Shown piece by piece: positions 15,537 to 23,786 of a DNA stretch of 63,244 nt (its first letter is position 1; every line of letters begins with the position of its first letter). The stretch comes from AC-37 sp036389835 (GTDB lineage Bacteria; Actinomycetota; Thermoleophilia; Solirubrobacterales; Thermoleophilaceae). Both the position numbers and the translations under genes were made by a program. The stretch lies in NCBI GenBank assembly GCA_036389835.1, contig DASVWC010000110.1:1-63244 (forward strand), written 5' to 3'. Below the pieces are notes generated by a model. The model saw only the letters and a list, made by a program, of their open reading frames with translations, was not told the DNA's origin and did no database searches.

Positions 15537-17204
15537 ATGACCACCAACCTGGCACAGGAGGCGATCGAGGCGCGCCGCGCGGCCCTCGAGGACGACGGCG
15601 CGGGCGCGCCTCGCGACTCAGCCACGGTCCGCGAGGCCACCTACGACCTGCTGCGCGCGCACGGGATCACCACGATGTTCGGCAATCCCGGCTCCACCGA
15701 GCTGCCGTTCCTCAAGGACTTCCCGGACGACTTCGCGTACGTGCTCGCCCTCCAGGAGGCCGTGGCCGTCGGGATGGCCGACGGCTGGGCGCAGGCGACC
15801 GGCAAGCCGTCGTTCGTGAACCTCCACACCACCCCCGGCGTCGGCCACGGGATGGGCAGCATCGTCAACGCGCGCGACAACCGCACGCCGATGCTCGTGA
15901 CCGCGGGCCAGCAGGCGCGCCCGATGATGGCGCTGAGCGCCCTGCTCACGAACGTCGACGCCACCACGCTGCCCAAGCCGGCGGTGAAGTGGAGCTACGA
16001 GCCGGCACGGGCCGAGGACGTGCCGATGGCCGTGGCGCGCGGGCTCCACCTCGCGGGGCTGCACCCGCGCGGGCCGGTGTTCCTGTCGCTGCCGATGGAC
16101 GACTGGGAGGCCGCGCCCCAGCAGTACGCCGACGAGCTCCCCGCCCGCCGCGTGAGCGGGCGCTTCGCGCCGGACCCGGCGGTGGTGGCGACGATCGCCG
16201 AGAAGCTCGAGGCCGCGTCGAGCCCGGTGCTGGTGCTGGGCGGCGAGGTGGACTCGAGCGGCGGCTGGGAGGCCGCGGTGCGCCTCGCCGAGAAGCAGCG
16301 TCTGCCGGTGTTCGCGGCCGCGCTGGAGCCGCGGGCCGGGTTCCCCGAGGACCATCCGAACTTCCAGGGCGCGCTCCCGCCGGCGCTCGGCGCGCTCGGG
16401 CAGTTCCTCGAGGGCCGCGACCTGATCGTCGTCGCGGGCGCCCCCGTGTTCAAGTACTACCCGAACCTCCCGGGGCAGATGATCCCCGACGGCTCCGAGG
16501 TCTGGCAGGTCACGAGCGACCCCGACGAGGCCGCCCGCGCGCAGGTCGGCAACGCCGCCGTTGGCGACGCCGCCGCGTTCCTGGAGGCGCTCGCCGAGCG
16601 GGTCGGCGAGTCCGACCGCGAGCCGCCGCCGCCGCGCGCCGAGGCGCCGGCGCCGGAGCCCTCGGACCCGATGGCCGCGGGGTCGGCCTTCGACACGCTC
16701 GCGAGCGTGCTCGGCGGCGAGGAGATCATCGTGAACGAGTCGCCGTCGAACGCGCTCTCGTTCCGCGCGCGGATCCGCTCGTCGCGGCCGGGATCGTTCA
16801 TGTTCGGGGCCGGCGGCGGGCTCGGGTTCGGGCTCTCGGCGGCCGTGGGCGCCCAGATCGGCGCCCCGGACCGGCCGGTGCTGGCCGTGGTCGGCGAGGG
16901 CTCGGCGCAGTACACGATCACGGCGCTCTGGACGGCGGTGGCCTACAAGGTGCCGGTCACGATCCTCGTCCTGCGCAACGACGAGTACGCGATCCTCAAG
17001 TGGTTCTCCGAGCTCGAGCAGGTGGAGGGAGCGCCGGGGCTCGACCTCCCCGGGCTCGACTGCGTGGCGCTCGCTAAGGCCTACGGGATGCGCGCGGACC
17101 GGGTCGAGGGCGCGGACGCGCTCGCCGGCGCCCTGCGCGAGGGCATCGGGGCGAGCGAGCCGCGGCTGATCGAGGTCCCGATCGCTCCGGGGATGTCCGT
17201 GTAG
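15537..17204 (+). CDS. mdlC: Benzoylformate decarboxylase-like thiamine diphosphate enzyme, with diverged active-site positions
   Basis: 555 aa, ribosome site GAGGGGAGAG upstream. Similarity to Pseudomonas benzoylformate decarboxylase runs end to end: FGNPGSTELPF (Ser53, equivalent to BFD Ser26), ALQEA (Glu74, Glu47), NLHTTPG (His97, His70), MLVTAGQQARPM, TNVDATTLPKP and VKWSYEPA. Two departures are visible. The BFD His281 position, in APVFRYH, reads APVFKYY (Tyr308). The ThDP/Mg motif GDGS reads GEGS. An N-terminal extension of ~25 residues is also present. The protein is surely a ThDP-dependent 2-keto acid decarboxylase relative; whether benzoylformate is the substrate is uncertain. No mandelate or benzaldehyde genes are adjacent. 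Confidence 0.8.
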   Translation: MTTNLAQEAIEARRAALEDDGAGAPRDSATVREATYDLLRAHGITTMFGNPGSTELPFLKDFPDDFAYVLALQEAVAVGMADGWAQATGKPSFVNLHTTPGVGHGMGSIVNARDNRTPMLVTAGQQARPMMALSALLTNVDATTLPKPAVKWSYEPARAEDVPMAVARGLHLAGLHPRGPVFLSLPMDDWEAAPQQYADELPARRVSGRFAPDPAVVATIAEKLEAASSPVLVLGGEVDSSGGWEAAVRLAEKQRLPVFAAALEPRAGFPEDHPNFQGALPPALGALGQFLEGRDLIVVAGAPVFKYYPNLPGQMIPDGSEVWQVTSDPDEAARAQVGNAAVGDAAAFLEALAERVGESDREPPPPRAEAPAPEPSDPMAAGSAFDTLASVLGGEEIIVNESPSNALSFRARIRSSRPGSFMFGAGGGLGFGLSAAVGAQIGAPDRPVLAVVGEGSAQYTITALWTAVAYKVPVTILVLRNDEYAILKWFSELEQVEGAPGLDLPGLDCVALAKAYGMRADRVEGADALAGALREGIGASEPRLIEVPIAPGMSV

Positions 17205-17253
17205 CGACGCGGGCCGCGCGTGAGCTTCGGCGCCCGCGCGCGTTGATGGAACG

Positions 17254-18165
17254 ATGCCTGCCGTGGCCAAGCGGGAGCACGCGAGCTGGGGATTCGAGCC
17301 CGGCGCCGAGATCGCGCCGGGGCGCACGGTGCTGCGCTCGCTCGGCGGCGGGTCGCGCTACGAGGTGTTCCTGGCCTGGGACGAGCGGCTGTTCACCCCC
17401 GTCGCCGCCAAGGTGCTCCGGCCGGACCAGGTCGAGCACGAGCGCGCGCTGCGCGAGCTGCGCAAGGAGGCCGAGGCGCTCGAGCGCCTGCGCCACCCCG
17501 TGCTGATCCGCGGCTTCGGCGCGGTTCTCGAGGGCCCGTACCCGCACGTCGTCGTCGAGCACTTCGACGGCGACACGCTGCGCAAGCTGATCAAGCGCAG
17601 CGGAAGCGTCCCCCTCCCCCAGCTGCTGCCGCTGGCGCTCAACGTGGCCGCGGCGATCCACTACCTCGGCACCGAGGAGATCGTCCACCTCGACGTGAAG
17701 CCGGACAACATCGTGATGGGCATCCCCCCGCGGCTGATCGACCTGTCGGTGGCGCGCTCGTTCGAGCGGGCGAAGCGGATCAACGGGACCGTCGGCACCG
17801 ACGCCTACATGGCGCCCGAGCAGTGCGACACCGATGCGTACGCCGGCCGCATCGGGCCGGCCGCGGACGTCTGGGGGCTGGCGGCCACGCTGTTCCACGC
17901 GGCCACCGGCTCGGTCCCCTTCCCGCGCGAGAAGGGCGCGCGCGAGAGCGAGGACCGCCACGTGCGCTTCCCGCAGCTGCGCGAGCCGCCGCTGCCGCTG
18001 GCGAAGGACACGCCGGGCGAGCTCGCCGAGCTGCTGCTGGCCGGGCTCCGCAAGGACCCGGACGAGCGGCCGACGGCCGCGGAGCTCGCCCTCGGCCTCG
18101 AGCCGCTGGTCGCCTCGCTGCCGCGCAGGGTCTCGGCGACCCGCGGCGGCCTGCGCTTCCGCTAG
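17254..18165 (+). CDS. Serine/threonine protein kinase, cytosolic
   Basis: 303 aa, a bare Hanks-type kinase domain with no transmembrane or sensor part. Visible elements: Gly-rich loop LGGGSRYEV (~30-38), VAAKVL with Lys53, catalytic loop HLDVKPDN (Asp147), metal Asp163 in LIDLSVAR where most kinases have DFG, and YMAPEQ as the APE motif. The Arg of HRD is Leu, so it is a non-RD kinase that probably does not need activation-loop phosphorylation. The gene is followed by a 26-base palindrome and a Thr-rich membrane protein. Substrates are unknown. Confidence 0.85.
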   Translation: MPAVAKREHASWGFEPGAEIAPGRTVLRSLGGGSRYEVFLAWDERLFTPVAAKVLRPDQVEHERALRELRKEAEALERLRHPVLIRGFGAVLEGPYPHVVVEHFDGDTLRKLIKRSGSVPLPQLLPLALNVAAAIHYLGTEEIVHLDVKPDNIVMGIPPRLIDLSVARSFERAKRINGTVGTDAYMAPEQCDTDAYAGRIGPAADVWGLAATLFHAATGSVPFPREKGARESEDRHVRFPQLREPPLPLAKDTPGELAELLLAGLRKDPDERPTAAELALGLEPLVASLPRRVSATRGGLRFR

Positions 18166-18186
18166 CGGGCGCGGGTTCCCGCGGGG

Positions 18187-18212
18187 GCCGGACCCGCGGC
18201 CGCGGGTCCGGC
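18187..18212. promoter_or_regulatory. 26-base perfect palindrome between kinase and Thr-rich protein genes
   Basis: Bases 18187-18212 are a perfect palindrome with no loop, centred between 18199 and 18200 (core CCGCGGCCGCGG, arms GCCGGACC and GGTCCGGC). It lies 21 bases after the kinase stop and 64 bases before the next start. It could act as the kinase terminator, since a TTTT follows at 18219-18222, or as a dimer-binding operator for the downstream gene. Which applies cannot be decided. Confidence 0.45.
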
Positions 18213-18275
18213 GTGAGCTTTTCCGCGCCGGTGCGTTGCAGCGGGTGTAGGGAAATCCGCTCAGGGAGGCCGCAC

Positions 18276-18977
18276 ATGCAAGCGAATCACAGCCACGCCA
18301 TGGTCGGGCCGTGGATGTACGCACGACTCGACGGCGCCGACGCGCCCGCACCCGACCCGATGCCGCTCTGGCGGCGCGGCGGGGCGCTGTTCCTCATGCT
18401 CCTGTTCGTGATGTCCACCCCGCTCTATTGGGCGCAGACCGCGCTCGGCGACGACGGCGGCACCGAGGCGCCGCTCACCACCAAGAGCGGCAACAGCGGG
18501 CCCGGCGGCGGCAGTGGCTCGAACAGCGGCCCCGGCGGCGGCGATGACGACGATGACGACGACCGCGCGCGCGACGACGGCACGACCACGTCCGGCAATG
18601 CCGCGGTGACCACCGACACCGCCACGAGCGACGCCAACGGCGCCACCACCACGTCCGGCAACGACGCGGTCACCAGCGCCACGGCGACGACCGACGCGGC
18701 GCCCGGCGCCGCGCCGGCGCGCGACCAGCAGGCGGGCGACGACCAGCAGGCGGCGACCACCACCTCCGGGAACGCCGCGCGCACGACCGCGACGGTGACG
18801 AAGGACACCGGCGACGACACGACGGCCAGCAAGACCAAGACCACCACGAGTGGCGACAAGGGCACGTCCAAGACGAAGACCACCACGCGCAAGGACACGA
18901 CCCGCAGCAAGACCGGCACGACCACGTCCGGCAACAGCGACCGCACCACCGGCACCGGCACCTCGACGGGGTCGTAG
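18276..18977 (+). CDS. Membrane-anchored Thr-rich repeat protein with TTTSGN repeats
   Basis: 233 aa; ATG at 18276 follows a GGGAGG site at 18264-18269. A short cytoplasmic N-terminus ends in LWRR, followed by one membrane helix (~36-52). By the positive-inside rule the C-terminal 180 residues are outside. These are low complexity: a Gly/Ser segment, seven consecutive Asp (90-96), and repeats of TTTSGN at residues ~103, 124, 161 and 215, with variants TTKSGN at 68 and TTTSGD at 189. Such Thr/Ser-rich stalks are often O-glycosylated in actinobacteria. No homologous family is recognised. Confidence 0.65.
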   Translation: MQANHSHAMVGPWMYARLDGADAPAPDPMPLWRRGGALFLMLLFVMSTPLYWAQTALGDDGGTEAPLTTKSGNSGPGGGSGSNSGPGGGDDDDDDDRARDDGTTTSGNAAVTTDTATSDANGATTTSGNDAVTSATATTDAAPGAAPARDQQAGDDQQAATTTSGNAARTTATVTKDTGDDTTASKTKTTTSGDKGTSKTKTTTRKDTTRSKTGTTTSGNSDRTTGTGTSTGS

Positions 18978-18992
18978 GCGGCGTACCAGCCC

Positions 18993-19023
18993 CGGCCGGC
19001 GGCCCGCGCGGGGCCGCCGGCCG
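18993..19023. terminator. Strong hairpin, probable terminator
   Basis: A perfect 13-bp stem (18993-19005 with 19011-19023) closes a 5-base GCGCG loop, starting 16 bases after the Thr-rich protein stop. No U-run follows, as is common for terminator hairpins in very high-GC actinobacteria. It separates that gene from the SDR gene at 19063. Confidence 0.6.
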
Positions 19024-19062
19024 CCCCTCTCCCCTGCCACCGGCGTGTGGGAGGATCCCCGG

Positions 19063-19911
19063 GTGGCCTCACGCACGGTCCTGATCAGCGGCGCGTCGAC
19101 CGGCATCGGCCGCGCGAGCGCGGTCCGGCTGGCGAATGCGGGCTGGGAGGTGTTCGCCGGAGTGCGGAAGGCCGAGGACGGCGAGTCGGTCAGGTCGGAG
19201 TCGCCCGACCGGATCACCCCGGTGATCCTCGACGTGACCGAGTCCGGGACGATCGAGTCGACGGCGGCCGCGGTCCGGGCGGCCGTCGGATCGCGCGGGC
19301 TCGGCGGTCTCGTCAACAACGCGGGCATCACCGTCCAGGGCCCGCTCGAGTTCCTGCCCCTCGACGACCTCCGGCGCCAGCTCGAGGTCAACGTGATCGG
19401 CCAGGTCGCGCTCGCCCAGGCGGTGCTGCCCGAGATCCGCGCGGCGACCGGGCGGATCGTGAACATCGGCTCCGTCGGCGGCCGCGTCGCGCACCCGTTC
19501 ATCGGGCCGTACCACGCCTCGAAGTTCGCGATCGAGGCGATCACCGACTCGCTGCGCAAGGAGCTGCGGCCGTGGGGGATCCACGTCGTCGTGGTGGAGC
19601 CCGGCAGCATGGCCACCGAGATCTGGGACAAGGGCGCCCGCGGCGCCGACGACCTGCTCGAGCGGATCGGCCCGCGCGGCCGCGAGCTGTACGGCGGGAT
19701 GCTCGAGAAGCTGAAGGACCTGGCGCTCAAGTCCGCCGAGCGCGGCGGCTCGCCCGACAGCGTGGCGAAGGTGGTGGAGCGGGCGCTCACCGCCGGCCGG
19801 CCGCGCCCGCGCTACCTGATCGGGCCGGACGCCCGCGCGCAGGTCGCGCTGAACACCGTGCTGCCGGCCCGCGCGTTCGACGCGCTCGAGGCGCGCTACC
19901 TGGAGCGCTGA
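19063..19911 (+). CDS. Short-chain dehydrogenase/reductase (SDR)
   Basis: 282 aa from a GTG at 19063. Classical SDR features: cofactor motif TVLISGASTGIGRASA at the N-terminus, LVNNAGI (NNAG motif), catalytic Ser in NIGSVGG, and YHASK (Tyr and Lys of YxxxK). The residues after the glycine motif favour NADP(H) (VRKAE). The C-terminal region (DLLERIGPRGREL; ARYLER) resembles the retinol-dehydrogenase/oxidoreductase group acting on hydrophobic alcohols or ketones. A single-gene unit bounded by a hairpin upstream. Substrate unknown. Confidence 0.85.
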   Translation: MASRTVLISGASTGIGRASAVRLANAGWEVFAGVRKAEDGESVRSESPDRITPVILDVTESGTIESTAAAVRAAVGSRGLGGLVNNAGITVQGPLEFLPLDDLRRQLEVNVIGQVALAQAVLPEIRAATGRIVNIGSVGGRVAHPFIGPYHASKFAIEAITDSLRKELRPWGIHVVVVEPGSMATEIWDKGARGADDLLERIGPRGRELYGGMLEKLKDLALKSAERGGSPDSVAKVVERALTAGRPRPRYLIGPDARAQVALNTVLPARAFDALEARYLER

Positions 19912-19962
19912 CCCGGCGCCACATGCCGCGCCGGCCCCGGTGCGGGCTCTAGCCTCCCCATC

Positions 19963-22488
19963 GTGCGGGGACGGGGGATCGCGATGGCGGTGGGTGCGCT
20001 GGTCGTCCTGGCCGCCGCCACGCCCGCGGCGGCCCAGACGACGGCCTTCCGGGTCGGCGCCGCGAAGGTCGACACCACTCCGCCCGCGTTCGACGCGGCC
20101 GCCGACGCGCAGCAGTTCGCGCTCTGCCCGCTGCCGGCGCTGACCGGCCCGCGCAGCTACCAGCTCCAGGAGCCCTACGCCGACCAGGACGGCAGCGGGA
20201 CCTACGACTACCCCGAGCCGTTCTGCGACATGAACGCCAACCAGCGCTACGACGGCATGTACCTGTCCGGCGCGGTGAACTCGATCGCCGCCTACCCGCC
20301 GCACGACCCGATCGACGCCCGCGCGGTCGCGGTGAGCGACGGCAGCCGGGCCTACGTGCTGATCTCGGTCGTCGCGCAGGGGATCTTCGAGAACTACCTC
20401 GAGGAGGTGCGCGAGCGGGCCAGGGCGCTCGAGCCCGCGATCACCGACGTGATCGTCAGCTCGAACCACAACGAGAGCTCGCCGGACACGGTCGGCATCT
20501 ACGGCGCCCCGGAGATCCCCGAGGTGGGCGTGGGCGCCCGCTCGAGCGTGAACGAGTACTACATGGACTGGCTGGTCGAGCGGCTGGCGCAGGTGGCCGT
20601 GAGCGCCTACCGCGACCTGCGCCCGGCCAGCGTCTGGGCGCGCCAGGTGGAGCTGCCGAAGAACCTCAGAGTCAACCTCTCGAACAACTACCCCACGACG
20701 TTCGACCGCACCGACCGCCCTGCCTCGATCGACCCGAAGCTGCGCATCGTGCAGGCGCGCGACTCGTCCGGCAAGCCGATCGCCACGCTGCTCGGCCTCG
20801 CCGCGCACAACCAGCAGACCGGGCATTCCGGCCTGTGCAGCCCGCTCCCCGGGCGCGGCGACTGCGTGCCGCTCAACCGCCAGATCAGCTCGGACTGGCC
20901 GGGCTGGTTCCACCGCAGGCTCGAGGCCGCCGGCAACGCCGGCCTGCCGGTGTTCGTGGCGGCCGAGAACGGGTCCGAGGAGGATCCCGAGACCGTGCCG
21001 GACGTGCACGGAGACTTCCCCGAGTGCTACCGCGTGGTGGACGGCAAGAAGGACCCGGACGGCTGCCACCCGCAGAACCAGGCGACCGGGGAGGCGCTCG
21101 CCGACGCCGTCGCGGCGGAGGCGCCGAAGGCCGACCGGATCCCGTTCGGACCGCTGCGCTTCGACCGCCGCGAGCTGCAGGTCCCGGTCGAGAACAACGC
21201 GTTCAAGGCCGCCTTCTTCGCGGGCCTCTTCGGCGAGCGCCCGACCTACACGGGCGGGCAGAAGAGCGGCAAGGCCGGCACGGACGTCCGCACGTTCGTG
21301 AGCGTGCTGGACGTGGGGCCCGCCCTCCAGGTCGTCTCGAACCCGGGCGAGGCGTTCCCCGCCCTGATCAACGGCGGCCCGCACGGGATCGACGAGGTGA
21401 CCTGCCCCAACCGGCCGAACCCGCCCGTCCCGATCTGGCGCGCTCACGGCGCCTTCCGCTTCCAGGCGGGCCTCGTGGACGATCTGATCGGCTACGAGAT
21501 CCCGGCCTGGGCCTACTTCGAGCCCGGCGTCTTCACGACCGACGAGTGCGACGCCCAGCCCGAGGACCCCAAGGGCCACGCGCACAAGCTCGAGGCCGAG
21601 GGGCTCGGCCCGACCGCGTCGAACATGGTCGCCGAGGGACTGAGCGCGGTACTCACCTCGCACGGCACCGACCCGACCGCGGAGATCCGGCTGGGACGCT
21701 TCGTCCTCCCGGACGGCAAGCTCACGCGCCGGCCGACCGAGCGCGCCGTGGGCGTCTGGCTCGCGGACAGGGGAGCCACGGCGCTGACGCCCGGCAAGGG
21801 CACGGTCGTCGCGCTCGACGGCTACACCGGCTTCGGCTCGCGCGCGGTCGACGCGACCGGCCGCATGATGGACTTCGACGGCATCGACCAGGCCGGGGCG
21901 AGCGACGTGCTGACCCGGGGGATGGTCGTCTTCGGCTGCGACGGCGCCGCGGTCAAGCGCTACTTCGTCGACGTCTATCCCGCCCTGTCGGGCTCGGACA
22001 GGCCGCTCGGCGCGGCCACGCGCGGGAGCGTCGGGGCCGGCTGCGGCGCCGGCCAGGCCGAGGTCGGCACGCCGGGGAACCCGGACATCGGCCCGCCGCT
22101 GGTGCCGCCGGCCGACGGCTGCACGGACCGCCTGGCGCCCCGCACGCGGCTCGACCGCCGCCGCGTCCGGGTCGGCTCGCGCGGCGTGAGCCTGCGCGGG
22201 CGCGCGGCGGACCGCGGCTGCGCCGGCAGGGTCGGAGCCGTGCTGGTCTCGATCGCGCGGATCTCCGGCAGGTCGTGCCGCTTCCTCCAGCCGAACGGCC
22301 GCTTCGCCAAGCCGCGCGGCTGCCGGCGGCCGGTGCTGCTGCGAGCGAAGGGGACCGCGAGCTGGAAGCTCGTCACCCGCGTGCGGCTGCCCCGCGGCAG
22401 CTACCGGGTGCACGTGCGCTCGGTGGACACCGAGGGCAACAAGGAGAAGCCGAGCTCGCGCAACCGCGCGCTCGCGCGCGTGCGCTGA
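19963..22488 (+). CDS. Secreted neutral/alkaline ceramidase-like protein
   Basis: 841 aa from a GTG at 19963. The signal peptide ends near AAAQ (residue ~25). The start of the mature protein (FRVGAAKVDTTPPAFD) and the middle (DPIDARAVAVSDGSRAYVLISV, VIVSSNHNESSPDT) fit the neutral/alkaline ceramidase N-terminal family, which hydrolyses the amide bond of ceramides and related lipids. An insert around residues 70-100 carries two Asp-rich, EF-hand-like loops (DQDGSGTYDYPE and DMNANQRYDGMY) that probably bind Ca. The C-terminal ~115 residues form a Cys/Arg-rich Ig-like domain. I cannot point to the family's nucleophile Ser with certainty, so enzymatic activity is not assured. Confidence 0.65.
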   Translation: MRGRGIAMAVGALVVLAAATPAAAQTTAFRVGAAKVDTTPPAFDAAADAQQFALCPLPALTGPRSYQLQEPYADQDGSGTYDYPEPFCDMNANQRYDGMYLSGAVNSIAAYPPHDPIDARAVAVSDGSRAYVLISVVAQGIFENYLEEVRERARALEPAITDVIVSSNHNESSPDTVGIYGAPEIPEVGVGARSSVNEYYMDWLVERLAQVAVSAYRDLRPASVWARQVELPKNLRVNLSNNYPTTFDRTDRPASIDPKLRIVQARDSSGKPIATLLGLAAHNQQTGHSGLCSPLPGRGDCVPLNRQISSDWPGWFHRRLEAAGNAGLPVFVAAENGSEEDPETVPDVHGDFPECYRVVDGKKDPDGCHPQNQATGEALADAVAAEAPKADRIPFGPLRFDRRELQVPVENNAFKAAFFAGLFGERPTYTGGQKSGKAGTDVRTFVSVLDVGPALQVVSNPGEAFPALINGGPHGIDEVTCPNRPNPPVPIWRAHGAFRFQAGLVDDLIGYEIPAWAYFEPGVFTTDECDAQPEDPKGHAHKLEAEGLGPTASNMVAEGLSAVLTSHGTDPTAEIRLGRFVLPDGKLTRRPTERAVGVWLADRGATALTPGKGTVVALDGYTGFGSRAVDATGRMMDFDGIDQAGASDVLTRGMVVFGCDGAAVKRYFVDVYPALSGSDRPLGAATRGSVGAGCGAGQAEVGTPGNPDIGPPLVPPADGCTDRLAPRTRLDRRRVRVGSRGVSLRGRAADRGCAGRVGAVLVSIARISGRSCRFLQPNGRFAKPRGCRRPVLLRAKGTASWKLVTRVRLPRGSYRVHVRSVDTEGNKEKPSSRNRALARVR

Positions 22489-22490
22489 GC

Positions 22491-23003
22491 TCAGCGCCGC
22501 ATGCGCAGGCGGACCTGGGACGGCGCCTCGGCGGCGCCGAGCGAGGCGATCGGCTCGCGCCTCTCCGCGCCGTCGCGGGCGAAGCCGAAGCGCTCGTAGA
22601 AGGCGACCGCCGCGGCGTTCGCGGCGATCACCCAGACCGTGAGGACCGCCCAGCGCGCATCCAGCTCGCGCACGGCGGCCGCCATGAGCTCGCGCCCGAC
22701 CCCGCCGCGCCAGCGCGGCGGGTCGACGTACAGGGCGGCGAGTTCCGCGGCGTCCGCCGGCGCGTCGGTGTCGCGGGCGGGGGCGACGACCGTGCAGAAC
22801 CCGGCGACCTCCCCGCCCTCCTCGGCCACCAGCGTCAGGTGGCCGTCGCGCAGCAGACCCTCCCACGCACGCTCGCGCGCCTCGACCGACAGCGAGTCGA
22901 GCACCGCCTCCGGCAGCAGCCCGCGGTAGGCCGCGCGCCAGGCGCGCACGTGCACGGCGGCGATCGCGGCCGCGTCCCCGGGCTCGGCGCGGCGCACGCG
23001 CAC
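22491..23003 (-). CDS. GNAT family N-acetyltransferase
   Basis: 170 aa from a GTG at 23003. GNAT order is complete: MRVRRAEPGDAAAIAAVH at the N-terminus, the AELAALYVDPPRWRGGVGREL acetyl-CoA-binding motif A (~90-109) and the NAAAVAFYERFGF motif B at the C-terminal end. These enzymes acetylate small amines or protein N-termini in the cytosol. It starts 5 bases downstream of the metallophosphoesterase stop, so they may be co-transcribed. Acceptor unknown. Confidence 0.85.
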   Translation of the reverse strand: MRVRRAEPGDAAAIAAVHVRAWRAAYRGLLPEAVLDSLSVEARERAWEGLLRDGHLTLVAEEGGEVAGFCTVVAPARDTDAPADAAELAALYVDPPRWRGGVGRELMAAAVRELDARWAVLTVWVIAANAAAVAFYERFGFARDGAERREPIASLGAAEAPSQVRLRMRR

Positions 23004-23007
23004 GGCG

Positions 23008-23763
23008 CTAGTGGATCGGCGTCGTCGGGCGCCGCGGCGAGCTGAGCTCGAAGACCCAGAAGTCGCGGCCCATCACCGGGACCGAGACGTTGTAGACCGG
23101 GGAGTCGCCGATCCGCCCCTCGAAGGTGCCCGCGTGGGCGTGGCCGTGGAGCACGAGGTCGGGCGCGTGCTCGCGGATCGGCGCGCCGAGGCGGTCGCTG
23201 CCGAGGAACGCCCAGATCCCGGGCGGCTCGCCCTCGAGCGTCTCGGTGGTCGGCGAGTAGTGCAGCAGCACGATCCGGAACGGGCACTGCGCCACCTCGC
23301 GCAGCCCGCGGTCGAGCGCCTCGACGTCGTCGCTGGTCGTCGCGTAGACGTCGCGGAGCTGGCGCTCGCCGAAGTCGGGCAGGTTCGAGCCCGCGAAGCC
23401 GCCCACGAAGCCCTTCAGCCCTACGATCCCCACCTCGTGCCCGCCGAGCTCGAGGACGGCCGTCTCCCGCTCCAGCACCACGATCCCGGCGGCCTCGAGC
23501 ACCGCGCGGAACTCGTCGCCGCGGTCCACGTGGAGGTCGTGGTTGCCGAGCACGACCACGGTCGGCACGTGCAGCGGCTGGATCGCGTCGGCGAACATCT
23601 GCGCCTGCTCGGGCTCGCCGTGGGTGGTCAGGTCGCCGGCCACCAGGATCGCGTCGCAGCCGCCCTCGAGCCCGGCGAAGGCGGTGGCGACCTCGTCGCG
23701 ATTGGCGTCGCGGATGTGGACGTCGCCGGCCGCGGCGATCCGGATGGGACCTGTTGAGTCCAT
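23008..23763 (-). CDS. Metallophosphoesterase (calcineurin-like)
   Basis: 251 aa from the ATG at 23763; a TTG at 23787 would add eight residues but reaches into the divergent gene. Dimetal motifs are intact: AAAGDVHIRD, VAGDLTTHG, VLGNHDLH, VLLHYSP and LHGHAHAG. These enzymes hydrolyse phosphodiesters or phosphomonoesters, often nucleotides, in the cytosol. The gene is divergent from a nucleotidyltransferase-like gene only 23 bases away. A possible functional link (nucleotide added by one, removed by the other) is speculation. Confidence 0.8.
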   Translation of the reverse strand: MDSTGPIRIAAAGDVHIRDANRDEVATAFAGLEGGCDAILVAGDLTTHGEPEQAQMFADAIQPLHVPTVVVLGNHDLHVDRGDEFRAVLEAAGIVVLERETAVLELGGHEVGIVGLKGFVGGFAGSNLPDFGERQLRDVYATTSDDVEALDRGLREVAQCPFRIVLLHYSPTTETLEGEPPGIWAFLGSDRLGAPIREHAPDLVLHGHAHAGTFEGRIGDSPVYNVSVPVMGRDFWVFELSSPRRPTTPIH

Positions 23764-23786
23764 TCCTGGTTGGGTATCAGATCGCA

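Noticed and set aside
18560..18970. Possible CRISPR-like or tandem DNA repeats
   Set aside because: The repeats are protein-level TTTSGN copies with variable DNA and spacing inside one reading frame; no constant direct repeat with unique spacers.
17254..18977. Idea that the kinase phosphorylates the adjacent Thr-rich protein
   Set aside because: The LWRR residues before the single helix place the Thr-rich part outside the cell, away from the cytosolic kinase.
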